Shown in pieces: positions 1 to 8,950 of a stretch of 64,000 nt of DNA; the stretch's first letter is position 1; each line of letters opens with the position of its first letter. Location of the stretch: contig JAFEVB010000020.1 of assembly GCA_032629725.1 (NCBI GenBank), positions 766,501 to 830,500 of the forward strand, written 5' to 3'. The translations under genes and the position numbers were made by a program. The notes beneath the pieces are model-generated. The model worked only from the letters and a program-made list of their open reading frames with translations, did not search any database and was not told where the DNA came from. Source of the DNA: Gremmenia infestans (taxonomy: Eukaryota; Ascomycota; Leotiomycetes; Helotiales; Hamatocanthoscyphaceae).

Positions 1-1
1 G

Positions 2-166
2 CTTTTGGAGGACACGGTGGCACGAGAAGCGAATCTGGATGATTTGGAGAGCGAAACGGGGGTCTTATCTTGGGAGACACCCAAGATTACTCAGCCGCCT
101 CTTTACGCTGATATGTGTATTTCTGATGGTCTGAGGGGTCCACTCGAGGATATAATTAGTAAGTGA
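2..166 (+). CDS. 3' end of an unrecognised gene (partial)
   Basis: An open frame enters from the left edge and runs 54 codons to a TGA at 164-166. It has an acidic, hydrophilic composition (for example EANLDDLESETG) typical of real coding sequence. A strong donor-like GTAAGTGAG starts at 159. If it is used with the CTCCTAG acceptor ending at 259, the frame would instead close a few codons later, near 267. No family is recognised. The 5' part lies outside the window. Confidence 0.4.
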   Translation, partial: LLEDTVAREANLDDLESETGVLSWETPKITQPPLYADMCISDGLRGPLEDIISK

Positions 167-276
167 GCGGGCTTCTGGTGGATGGTTAAACTAGGTTGAG
201 CTGAGCGGGATATTGAAAGTCGTCTGTAATGGATGCCACTTTTGATGCCCTGCTCCTAGGGAATTAATGAGTTAGA

Positions 277-1120
277 GCTCGGAAGATGTATCTGCATCCA
301 CTCCAGCAACTTTAGACAAGCTAGCTTTCTTGACAAGTTCGCTCAAGTGTGAAAAGATGTGCAAGTCTCCCGGGTCTCCAGAAACTTCCCCAACGCTACC
401 CATTCAGATCCTGGGAAACACATTTATTTATTCGTCAACGACACAAGTATTTCAAGTCAGCCATGTATCGACATATAACATCTACCTCACCCAGCCATGT
501 TCTTGCGAAATGTAACTCTTAGCTATCGTCGCCACCTCAATTTCCCATTTACAAGGTCAAGGCAGCTCATTCACCTACTTTCTTCGTCTCTCGAAAGGAT
601 TGCAGCCCGCAATTATAACTATTGGATCCTTGGAGTATTTCCTTTTTCCTATCCGGACGGATTAAAGGCTTTTGTTCCTCTTTCACCATCCTGGGTGGTT
701 TGAAACTCTTTGAAGCTTCTTGTAGCGAAAATCTGCGATGCAATGAAGTAGATAGGGTCTTTACGAAGCCTTACCGTTGTTTAGCTTCGGTGTTTGTTAG
801 GACTCTTTGCGGAGGCGAAAGTTCAACTGGGAGCAAGGCTAGAGCAACAATCTTCGTGGAGAGGTCCCCGCCACAAAGCAGATCTCGCCGACATGGATTC
901 TGAAATCTTAGAGGAAGGGTTTCATAAAATGGCAGATCCGGATCAGTCTTTTACTTTAATTTTGTACTAGAACGGCGGCAAACTTTCTACGAGAGACGCT
1001 ACTCTAAAAAGTTCCAGCCGTTGCTTTCTTACTGCGACTCATGGGAGGATCAAGAATTGTATGAAGATGGCATTATGAGCTTTGACACACAACTTCATGT
1101 TAGCCACGCAGCATATTGAT
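277..1120. other. intergenic, no gene seen
   Basis: Only short open frames without coding character are present. This is the 3' flank of both neighbouring genes, so mainly terminators are expected. No repeat or RNA gene was recognised. Confidence 0.5.
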
Positions 1121-2563
1121 TTAGAAGATCCATCCCACCAGGTCCTCTCTTTGCCTCTCTAGACTTGCTGCGCCACTAGAATTGGCACCTACTGCGCCAT
1201 CCAAACTACCTGCAGTCCATTCAGTTTCGATATTCTGTCCGAAACCATCAGAGTTATTGTGGACTACTAGCATAGCACCTTCTCCTAATTTTGGAATACG
1301 ATCTCCAGCTTTTCCTAAATCATATTCTCCGCCTTTACCCAGAAATACGTCTTCTTTGCTGCACACTTGCATATGAGATTGTTTTTCCAGTGCCTTTTTG
1401 AGTAGTTTCAAGGCCGGCTTGTCCTCATAGTCGTTGAATCCAAACACTCTCATGTTCTTGAATTTGTTTTCCTGGGAGACGAGTTTCAATGCCATGATAA
1501 GAAGCCGGTTTAAAATGGTTGCTCCCATTTTTCGCGCAAATATGGATGGGGGGTCGTAAGTGTATACATAGCCCTGTGGGCACATGCTTTCGAGCGCAGA
1601 AATTTCGTTGCGTACTTGGTGTATAGTTGTGTTGAGGAGCAGTTCTAACGAGACGATTTGGTTGCAAGGAAGTTCTGTGAATCTTGTGGAGATCGTTTTT
1701 TCAAGGCTTGTAAGCAAATGGGACTCTGGAGCTGTTATCAGACCCTCGAGGTATGTGATACTGTCTTGAACCGACAAGCAAAACTTCTGATCAATCTTGT
1801 TTCTCGCAGGCAGCAAATGGTCCTTTGTCAAGTGATACACCATATGTCTGCGCAGCAGGCCATCGTAATCATTTCTCAGCCCATCATCTTGTTTCTCATC
1901 TCTCGTTATAATCTCCAAATCAGCATTCTCAAGCAGGTCCTTTCCATGTACTTCTTCCCCACGCAATCTCGCGACCTCCAACATAACATCCCGCCCCTCG
2001 AAATCCATCTGAATAGAGGCACTCAGCACCACATTCCTCACCCTCCGCATCCCGTTCTGATCCCCGAATTTCGTAACGCCATGTCCAGAGCTATACCGAT
2101 AGTCACCCGTCATCACAGCAGCCATGACCGGCGTGACGAAAGTATGCATCGCGCCTTCCATATTCGTGATCTCATCTGCTCTGCCCTTCTCATTTTTACG
2201 GATAGACACAAATTTAACACCCAGCGCGCTGCTTTTCTTATTGCGCATTAGATGCTCGATCATGTTTCTTGGGACAAATGAGCTGGCGCTGATGAGGGGC
2301 GGTGATACCAGCGAGATGTTCTTGAGGTAGAAGTTGCGGGGTGAGCTGTTGGCGGGGACTGGGCTCGTGACGAGGATGTCTGAGCGGAGATCTGGGTGAC
2401 AGCTGAATAGCTTTGGGCTTTGTTTGAGTTGGCAGTCCATTCTCATTGATTTCTTATGTTTCTTTTGAGTGTTGAGAGCAGATGTTGATTTGTTGGTGGT
2501 GAGTGCGGCTAGTAGGCTGGCTATAATACGCCACGTGAGGAATATTTCTATTAATAGCCCCAT
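1121..2563 (-). CDS. conserved fungal hypothetical protein, 480 aa
   Basis: Single-exon frame of 480 residues. I do not recognise a named domain. The first ~20 residues are hydrophobic (LLIEIFLTWRIIASLLAAL) and could be a signal anchor, followed by a basic stretch (KKHKKSMRM). The C-terminal third is the most ordered part: FGFNDYEDKPALKLLKKAL, then CSKEDVFLGKGGEYDLG, then LVVHNNSDGFGQNIETEW. That last motif, rich in Asn, Asp and Gly, looks like a conserved core. From memory, similar uncharacterised proteins occur in other filamentous fungi. It is divergent from the 2EXR gene across a 284-bp gap. Methionines at codons 41 and 43 are alternative starts that would remove the hydrophobic N terminus. 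Confidence 0.75.
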   Translation of the reverse strand: MGLLIEIFLTWRIIASLLAALTTNKSTSALNTQKKHKKSMRMDCQLKQSPKLFSCHPDLRSDILVTSPVPANSSPRNFYLKNISLVSPPLISASSFVPRNMIEHLMRNKKSSALGVKFVSIRKNEKGRADEITNMEGAMHTFVTPVMAAVMTGDYRYSSGHGVTKFGDQNGMRRVRNVVLSASIQMDFEGRDVMLEVARLRGEEVHGKDLLENADLEIITRDEKQDDGLRNDYDGLLRRHMVYHLTKDHLLPARNKIDQKFCLSVQDSITYLEGLITAPESHLLTSLEKTISTRFTELPCNQIVSLELLLNTTIHQVRNEISALESMCPQGYVYTYDPPSIFARKMGATILNRLLIMALKLVSQENKFKNMRVFGFNDYEDKPALKLLKKALEKQSHMQVCSKEDVFLGKGGEYDLGKAGDRIPKLGEGAMLVVHNNSDGFGQNIETEWTAGSLDGAVGANSSGAASLERQREDLVGWIF

Positions 2564-2847
2564 ACTTTATTACATATTCTCCCCAATATACTACATAAAT
2601 TATTTTGTTTTCATTAGGTTTGGGTTCCATATTTTGTTTTGCATTAGACAAAATTAACTTGTAGAAATAATTGAGATGGTGAATGGAATATTGAAAAAGG
2701 CAAGGAACAGGAACGAGTGAACAAAAACAATAGCATTGTTCTATGATACGCATGTGTATATAGATTCTGATGCGTACAAGACCGTTCCTATTCTGTCTCA
2801 AGCCTCCATACATACAACTTGAGTTACCAACCTGGATAGACACCAGA
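2564..2847. promoter_or_regulatory. shared divergent promoter region
   Basis: This 284-bp AT-rich gap separates two head-to-head genes, the 480-aa orphan and the 2EXR gene. Both must therefore start transcription from it. A GTATATAG stretch near 2756-2763 is TATA-like and lies about 85 bp upstream of the chosen 2EXR start. No specific operator was identified. Confidence 0.4.
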
Positions 2848-3543
2848 ATGGGAAACTTAATAGGCACAACAAAGCCCCTCGAGGTATCGTCCGAAGACAG
2901 AGTCTTCACAAAGTTCCCTGAACTCCCAGCAGAGCTTAGGCTTAGGATTCTAGATTTCGCTGCACTGCAGAATCGAATCATTCGTTTCGAAGTGAAGCAG
3001 GAAGATGATGTGGACCTCACGACTCCCCCCTCCCGTACAGTCCGCGCACCTTCCATTGGAATGTTATCAGCAACCTATGAAACTCGCAGCACGATATTGA
3101 AGGGCTGGAAACCCAGCTTTAGATCTTGGACTATGCGCCCAATATACTTCAACCCGGATCGAGACGTTCCCCTTTTGATGGAGAGGAGCGCTCTCTCGAA
3201 TTTCGTAAGTAGTACGACTACCGATGCGGAGGCAGAATCTACGCGTTTTATAGCCTTGAATCCGAGCTTCGAATGCGAAAGTCTCTGTGGGCAGATGAAT
3301 TCTGGCGATTACGATGTAGCCATTTGGGGATCCTATTTTTTGATAAGGACCTTGCTAAAAAAATGCCGAAACCTGGACGAGATCGTTTTCACGGTAGAAA
3401 AATACTCCAATGAAGAGAACGCCAGACTAGCAAAGCGCCTAGAAGAACTATATAATAGTGTTCAAGGTATGCTAAGACTTGATTTTAAGCCCTGTCCCCC
3501 AGATTGGGTCAACGGAGAAGTGCCGAAAATGCTAGTCTTTTAG
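2848..3543 (+). CDS. 2EXR domain-containing protein, 231 aa
   Basis: Single exon. Residues ~17-45 carry the signature of the fungal 2EXR family: FTKFPELPAELRLRILDFA followed by an R-x-I strand (NRIIRFEV). A second conserved block is SATYETRSTILKGWKPSF. 2EXR proteins are expanded, mostly uncharacterised fungal proteins related in sequence to F-box N termini. I chose the ATG at 2848 (A at -3, G at +4) over an in-frame ATG at 2770, because the extra 26 residues lie upstream of the conserved block and look non-coding. A decayed relative lies at 45.3 kb. Function is unknown. Confidence 0.8.
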   Translation: MGNLIGTTKPLEVSSEDRVFTKFPELPAELRLRILDFAALQNRIIRFEVKQEDDVDLTTPPSRTVRAPSIGMLSATYETRSTILKGWKPSFRSWTMRPIYFNPDRDVPLLMERSALSNFVSSTTTDAEAESTRFIALNPSFECESLCGQMNSGDYDVAIWGSYFLIRTLLKKCRNLDEIVFTVEKYSNEENARLAKRLEELYNSVQGMLRLDFKPCPPDWVNGEVPKMLVF

Positions 3544-3978
3544 TTGGTATCAGATAGTACACTGGACTGGCCTTGTGGTCTGTGTTGTATCTGGTTGCAT
3601 TTCTAGGTGTCTAAGTCTAAGTGTGGATGACGAAGACGAAGGAGCTTATGGTTATGCCTCTGCATCGCTTAGTCATCGGCGCTAGTGTCATGTGACCATA
3701 TATCCCGACACTGGCAGTTCTTTCTTCTGTGCGTAGATCATCATTCGGGATAGTGGCACCAGGTATCATACAGTTATCCTTCTTATCTACTACTGCCTAT
3801 GTAGTATAGATCTCGCTGTGACTAGATGCATGTGTTAAGTGATGCAGGCTAAAAACAAAGTGTGACGGCGGAAAGTGGATCTGCGGCTTAAAAGCTTAGA
3901 TCTGACGAGCCAATGGTAATACAGGAAAACGGGGAAGAAACTAATAAGAAACTGACAAGACATATACCCTTAGATCGC
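3544..3978. other. intergenic, no gene seen
   Basis: Convergent 3' flanks of the 2EXR gene and the minus-strand genes. Nothing recognisable apart from likely polyadenylation regions. Confidence 0.45.
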
Positions 3979-4275
3979 TTATAATCGTGAATCCAAATCG
4001 CTCCAAAATGCTCTGTGGGAGAAACCGAATGCGGCTAGACTGATCTGCCACTCTGGCCACTTTTCAATATCGATCTGTGCCTCCACCTTGACCATATATG
4101 CTATTATGAGGGCATTTGGAAGGCTTGGTGGTTCAGGGCTTCTGCTGAAGTGAGGATTCGGATCTGTGGCCTTTGTCTTTGATCGACGACATCCGCGGAT
4201 ATGCTTATGAAGCGTAGTATTTAAATGAAAGGTCAAACTGCATTTGGTACACTCGAATGGTTGACAATCTGGCAA
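3979..4275 (-). CDS. possible small zinc-finger protein or lost 3' exon, 98 aa
   Basis: A 98-codon frame begins 37 bp beyond the stop of the aminomutase-like gene, on the same strand. Residues 9-29 form a C-x2-C-x12-H-x4-C pattern (CTKCSLTF ... HKHIRGC), resembling a C2H2 finger whose last His is Cys. The rest is unremarkable. The upstream protein ends in a lone C-H-E-C, so this could be a separated 3' part of that gene. No donor/acceptor pair joining the two in frame was found. It may also be a chance frame. Confidence 0.3.
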   Translation of the reverse strand: MPDCQPFECTKCSLTFHLNTTLHKHIRGCRRSKTKATDPNPHFSRSPEPPSLPNALIIAYMVKVEAQIDIEKWPEWQISLAAFGFSHRAFWSDLDSRL

Positions 4276-4312
4276 ATGTCGGAAGAGCGCTTAGCCTGAA
4301 GGGAGCGTAGAA

Positions 4313-6465
4313 TTAATTGCATTCGTGGCAGGTAGGAGGTTGTGGTGGTTCGTGTGCGCTTGGTTGTTGAGGTTCTTCTGATGCTTCTTTGATAGCTGGT
4401 GTTGCACTTGAGGATTGGGCGATTGAGGTTACCTGCTTCTGTTGCGCTTGGAGAGTATCCTTGAGGTTATCGACTTCCTTTTGGTGTGTAGTCTGCTGAG
4501 CGATTAGGGAGGTTATCTGCTTCTGCTGCGCTTGAAGAGCATTCTTGAGGTTATCGACTTCCTTTTGGTAAGTAGCGACTTCCTTTTCAAGAGGATACTG
4601 CCGTGCTTGAATTGACGATTTGTGTGGCGACTCTGGTGCCTCCTTCGTCTTCGTCTTCGGCGCTGGTGTCATGTGCCCACCATGTGACCTGAAGTCCATT
4701 TGCCCTGAAGATTTAGAAGAGTCGCTCTTGATTTGGTCCTCGTACTCCTGCTCAAAGAAGAATTTATCTCCACCGAACGCGGGCTTCAATTCACCAAGCC
4801 ATGTAGCTTTGGGATCGAACTTTGCGTAGAATGGCACTTTCGTCCATGCAGGGTCGCGCGCTTGGAGGAACTTCAGGTTGAAGACTTTTTGGAGTCCCTT
4901 GCCATCTTCGGAGGGGATCTCACTGATTCCCTGGATGGCAATTTTTCCTGGTCCTGCTGACATCGATGGTCCTCTTGCAGTACGCGCGAGACCGGAAGCT
5001 GCAGATTGTGCGTCGTTGAAGATCTCGTAAGCGCGGGCTAATGGCACAGAGAAATAATCGTGAGCACCGGTATCTCGCTCAATGAACCTTTTGCACGTCA
5101 TATGTTAGCATACCTTGTAGTCTGTTTACGAATACTCCCAAAAATCTTACATGTAATAAGGAAAAGCCCCCAGATTCGTCTGTTTATTCCACATCTCGGT
5201 CCACACGGGGGCTGAATCATTGATACCACGGATCACTGGGCTCTGGGTTCTGATGTTGGCGCCAGTCATTCGAATGAGGCGCATCGCCTCCTGGACTTCC
5301 AAAGTTCCCAGCTCCCGAGGGTGAGTGAAATGCGCTTGTATCGCCAGCTGCTTTCCTGATCTTACAATCTCTTCGAAGTAGTTGAGCGTCGCCTTCGCAT
5401 CCGGATCCGTAGTGAAACGATATGCTATCAACGAATTAGCATGTGAAAAACCGGAGTTGGGGAGGGAGCTAAGGAGCCAAAGAACTTGGGGGCTGTCTCA
5501 GGAGCCGGGATCCCATATAGTGCGGATCACTTTTCTTTGGCTCCTGACATAGGTCTCAGCTCCAGAACTAGAAATCAAGGCTTTGCTGTAGGGAAATATA
5601 TCTTACGCCAATAAGCAAGGGACTTTGTACCGATTCGAATGGTGTCCAGATGACTTGTGGCGGGGTTATTGAGCAGTGGGTTGACGTAAGCTCGGATTAT
5701 CTCCGATGTCATCACCATGGGGTCGCCGCCGGTGAACAGAACATCCCTGACTTGTCGATGCTGAGCAATGTATTCCATCAGAAGTTTCGGAACTTTGCCT
5801 TTGAACTGTTGCTTGGATCCGACATCTGTAAACTGTGCCCAACGAAAGCAGTATGTACAGAAAGCATGACAGAATTGACCCTAAACAATCTCCGTTAGCA
5901 TTCATGCTCACTAACTAACGAGCCAAAGACAAACGAACCTCTGCCGGAAAGAATAGTACTGTCTCGATGTATTTATGCTGACAGCCCAGAACATCACGGC
6001 CCTCAAGCTTGGGGACATTTTCTTCTTTTTGGCCAGCAGGATGAGGATTGAGGCCGTCTCTGATTACTTTAGCTCTATTAACTATAAAGTTTCTCTTCAT
6101 CCTCTCTGTTATGTGGTCGCCACACATCTTTGTACTCTGGATTGCTGACAGCATGCTTTCGAGTTGTTCCGGCTTCAGCATGTTTGGCTGCGGGAACGTG
6201 AGCCGAAATATGGGGTCTTCAGGGACATTTGACCTAGAGAGGATAAGGATCAAGACGTAAAGGGCCACCTGCGCGCCATGAAAAGGGAAGTCAGGGAGTG
6301 AAAATATATGAAGTCATACCAGTTAATCAACTTGTTTATGACATAAGGATTGTTCCTGAACGGAAAAACAGAAGCTGCAGCATCATAGTGCCGAGCGTTA
6401 AGATGGGGGGCGCGAGCGGCGAGTAGTGGTTTGATGATGTTCTTGCTGTACAGTTCCCACTTCAT
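4313..6465 (-). CDS. lysine 2,3-aminomutase-like radical SAM/PLP enzyme, 587 aa, 5 exons
   Basis: Exons 6465-6320, 6233-5939, 5880-5607, 5424-5151 and 5087-4313 join exactly in frame (588 codons including stop). The KamA family moves the alpha-amino group of lysine to the beta carbon, using a [4Fe-4S] cluster, SAM and PLP. Visible here are NVPEDPIFRLTFPQP (~50-64), the cluster motif C151-x3-C155-x2-C158 (CHAFCTYC), the SAM-binding VLFTGGDPM, and a SAGPGK motif whose Lys378 matches the PLP lysine region of KamA proteins. The conserved core ends near residue 440. The remaining ~145 residues, absent from bacterial enzymes of about 420 aa, form a Gln/Lys-rich coiled coil with a duplicated 28-residue unit, a Pro-rich stretch and a terminal CHEC. 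The substrate is not proven. The start is the first ATG of the first coding exon, and an upstream exon cannot be excluded. Confidence 0.85.
4431..4573. repeat. 84-bp tandem duplication in the aminomutase tail
   Basis: Two near-identical blocks, about 4431-4490 and 4515-4573, are offset by 84 bp (28 codons). Both encode KEVDNLK-[ND]-[AT]-LQAQQKQ. The offset preserves frame and fits a coiled-coil register. The few differences suggest a fairly recent duplication. Confidence 0.8.
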
Positions 6466-8049
6466 TTTGGCGAGTGTAGGAATATGTTGGTCGTAGGATA
6501 GGTACGTTTGTGGTAGAAATGATCAAGTAGCTGAGGATAATATCAAGTGATACTTGACAGCTTAACGGCGTGAAACAATCAAAGCAGCGAACTACTTGGT
6601 GGTTTAATGGCTTAAACTAGAATGGAAGCAGCATAGGAATTCGCGGTCTACTAGCAGACCGAGTATTGTCGTGGCGAAGAGGTTAGAATTCTGAAATAAG
6701 GGATTTGATTGCTGTTAAGAAAAGGGCTGACAAGAAACAGTGACTGGTAGGACTGTATAGCGTATATACATTGCCATCTCTAAGGGCTCATGGGTCGACT
6801 CTTTTGGCAACTTACGAGGGTTGCACAGCTGGAGCCTCTGCGTCCGAATGGGGACGTCTTCCCGACCCACCGACTCGGTATGTGGTGTTATGCACTAGGC
6901 TATACCAGACATCCTCGTTATGCGCGATCCTGCCCAACGATTGCCACTGCCATATGAATCCGGATGTACAGTCAGCTTTTTGCTAGCTCTCATAAAGTTG
7001 CTCATGTACAATACGACAAATCATAAAGCTGAGTTGAGCTGGGCTGGCCCCGGACTAATTGTTGGTATATTCGCCAGATCCTGGTAACACAAGCTTGCAA
7101 ATGCCACACCGACTTCTACAAAATCTTCCATTGGCTGATATGGAAACGCCATTCAATTATGTTGTAAGAGAGAGTAGTCAGATTCGAGCTAAATATATCA
7201 ATCAGCTGAAGTATAAGTATTTGTAAGAGCGGGAACGAGGTCTTGTACCCTCACAGAATTGGTGCCAAAATGCGAGGCAGAATGCGTTAGACGTACACCC
7301 AACTGGGGTAAACTCGCAAGCGGGATAGAAGACTAGGATCATGCTGGATATCTCTGTCGAGTATCTCTCACGTTTACTGAAATGGAAGGAGTTCATCTGA
7401 TCATCGACGATCGCCTTCGGAGACTTCTTCCGCATCACAAACCAATAATCCTATATTTGAGATTTCCCGAATGCGAAGGTTAAAAATAAGGCGCAGATGG
7501 CGAGGAAAAAATCACTGGGAAAGGATTTGTGACGATTCCTCAGCACCGGAAATCCGCCGACAATGCAGAAAACAGCATGATCGAAGGGGATCGATCAATG
7601 TCTAGAAGACCACAAAGAAGAATAAGTATCCTGCGACCCCTTCACGCCGTCATGTCAGCGTAGACGGAATATCTAGGAACCGAAGCAAACAAAAATGTCA
7701 CGACCCAACCAATCGATTTAAATCTTGACATGGAATGAGGCAGGTAAAAACTAATGCAGGCCTTAAGTTGTCGTTGTCAGGCCGTCCCGCGTCGCATCCT
7801 GGATAAAGCTGGTCATCCGCAATAGTTCTATCGCAAGAATGAAGCGAAGTCCGGGAATACGCTCTTCATCTTCGAAGCACAGATTCCGTTGGCTCAAAAT
7901 TATTTGGAAAATGGCCCGTATCACGAGCAGCAATCATCGATCTCCGTATTATAAATATGTGGGCGCCAGGGAGATGACAGAGAAGCGACCAATGAAAATT
8001 GCTACCGCACCTAGGGATTCAAACCCCTGCGACTGAAGTCCTTGGCCTA
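6466..8049. other. gene-poor stretch
   Basis: No frame longer than 78 codons and none with coding character. It contains the 5' flank of the aminomutase-like gene and looks like decayed sequence continuous with the relic downstream. Confidence 0.45.
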
Positions 8050-8950
8050 AGCCATGTCACAGGGATGAGGATATCTTTGGTAGACTTGCAGCCAGTGGGT
8101 GGTCTTCCCAAAGCAATTGTTTTTGGTCTTTAAAGGCAACTATCGACAGAACGATGTGAAATGCAACCGCACCGAAGAAATCAATTAGGACTCTGCACTT
8201 GGAAAAATAGATGACGAGGGGAAGTTCTCGGATTATTTCCCGAATTATTTCCATACTGGCTGCAAAATGAAATTAACCTAGTAGAGACATGGACATGCTA
8301 GGAAAATAGTGCTCCATTGGGTAGGCTTTAGTTGTATACGTTAATTCCCAGCCAGAATAGAAACCCAGGCAGCGAAAGAGACACTTGCATATTATTATAT
8401 CATGGTCTCGGTGAGATTAGTTCGATTTTGCCACTTGGCTAATGTGGTAGGTAGATTTTGCAGGGTCTCCAGTCGTCACTAGCGTAATATTCCACCAGAA
8501 GTATAGAGAACAGGGCAAAAGGCTTCAACACAAGAAACGCATGAGCAGCACTTGCTCTAGTATGTGCCCCAAAACCACTTGGCATGTAATCGAGGCCGGT
8601 CCAACTAGAATAATTGATAGGTCGAGCCGCATCGAAGTCGAAAAATCTGGGGAAATGGCACCGCTGATATGTTCCACGAATATCGTTCCAACGATAATAG
8701 TCTCATAGGGCGCCGCTTCCGTGATCCGGATCTACCAAACATGAACCCCTAGAATCACCGCATCATCTTCGAAGGAGGCCCTGCTTGTTATCATTGTAGG
8801 ATATTGCCTTCCTAGTTTGATGAAGGACGTTGCAACAATTCTGCTCAGAACCATACCCAATACCACTATTGTTGTTGATGAAATATGTTCGCTGACCTTC
8901 GAGGATACTGAGAATATGGCCTGACCCATCTTACTGGCTGACTGCGAAAG
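8050..8950 (-). pseudogene. decayed gene, probable membrane protein
   Basis: On the minus strand, blocks with clear protein character sit in different frames and are broken by stops. One starts near 8715 and reads DYYRWNDIRGTYQRCHFP, then FFDFDAARPINYSSWTGLDY, then HAFLVLKPFALFSILLVEYY, ending near 8440. The block just upstream (GDSRGSCLVDPDHGSGAL) is cut by a TGA. Further downstream a broken block (YASVSFAAWVSILAG) and a hydrophobic block with IDFFGAVAFHIVLSIVAF (8250-8057) follow. The hydrophobic segments suggest a multi-pass membrane protein. I do not recognise the family. Several frameshifts and stops make it non-functional as it stands. Confidence 0.5.

Noticed and set aside
1425..1667. 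80-codon minus-strand frame and other frames opposite or inside called genes
   Set aside because: Shadows of the real coding frames with no independent support.
8010..8060. Minus-strand tRNA-like sequence with an A-box-like TGGCTTAGGCC and a perfect B-box-like GGTTTGAATCC
   Set aside because: The two boxes are only about 17 nt apart, too close for an anticodon arm, and the would-be acceptor ends do not pair. At most a degraded tRNA-derived fragment.
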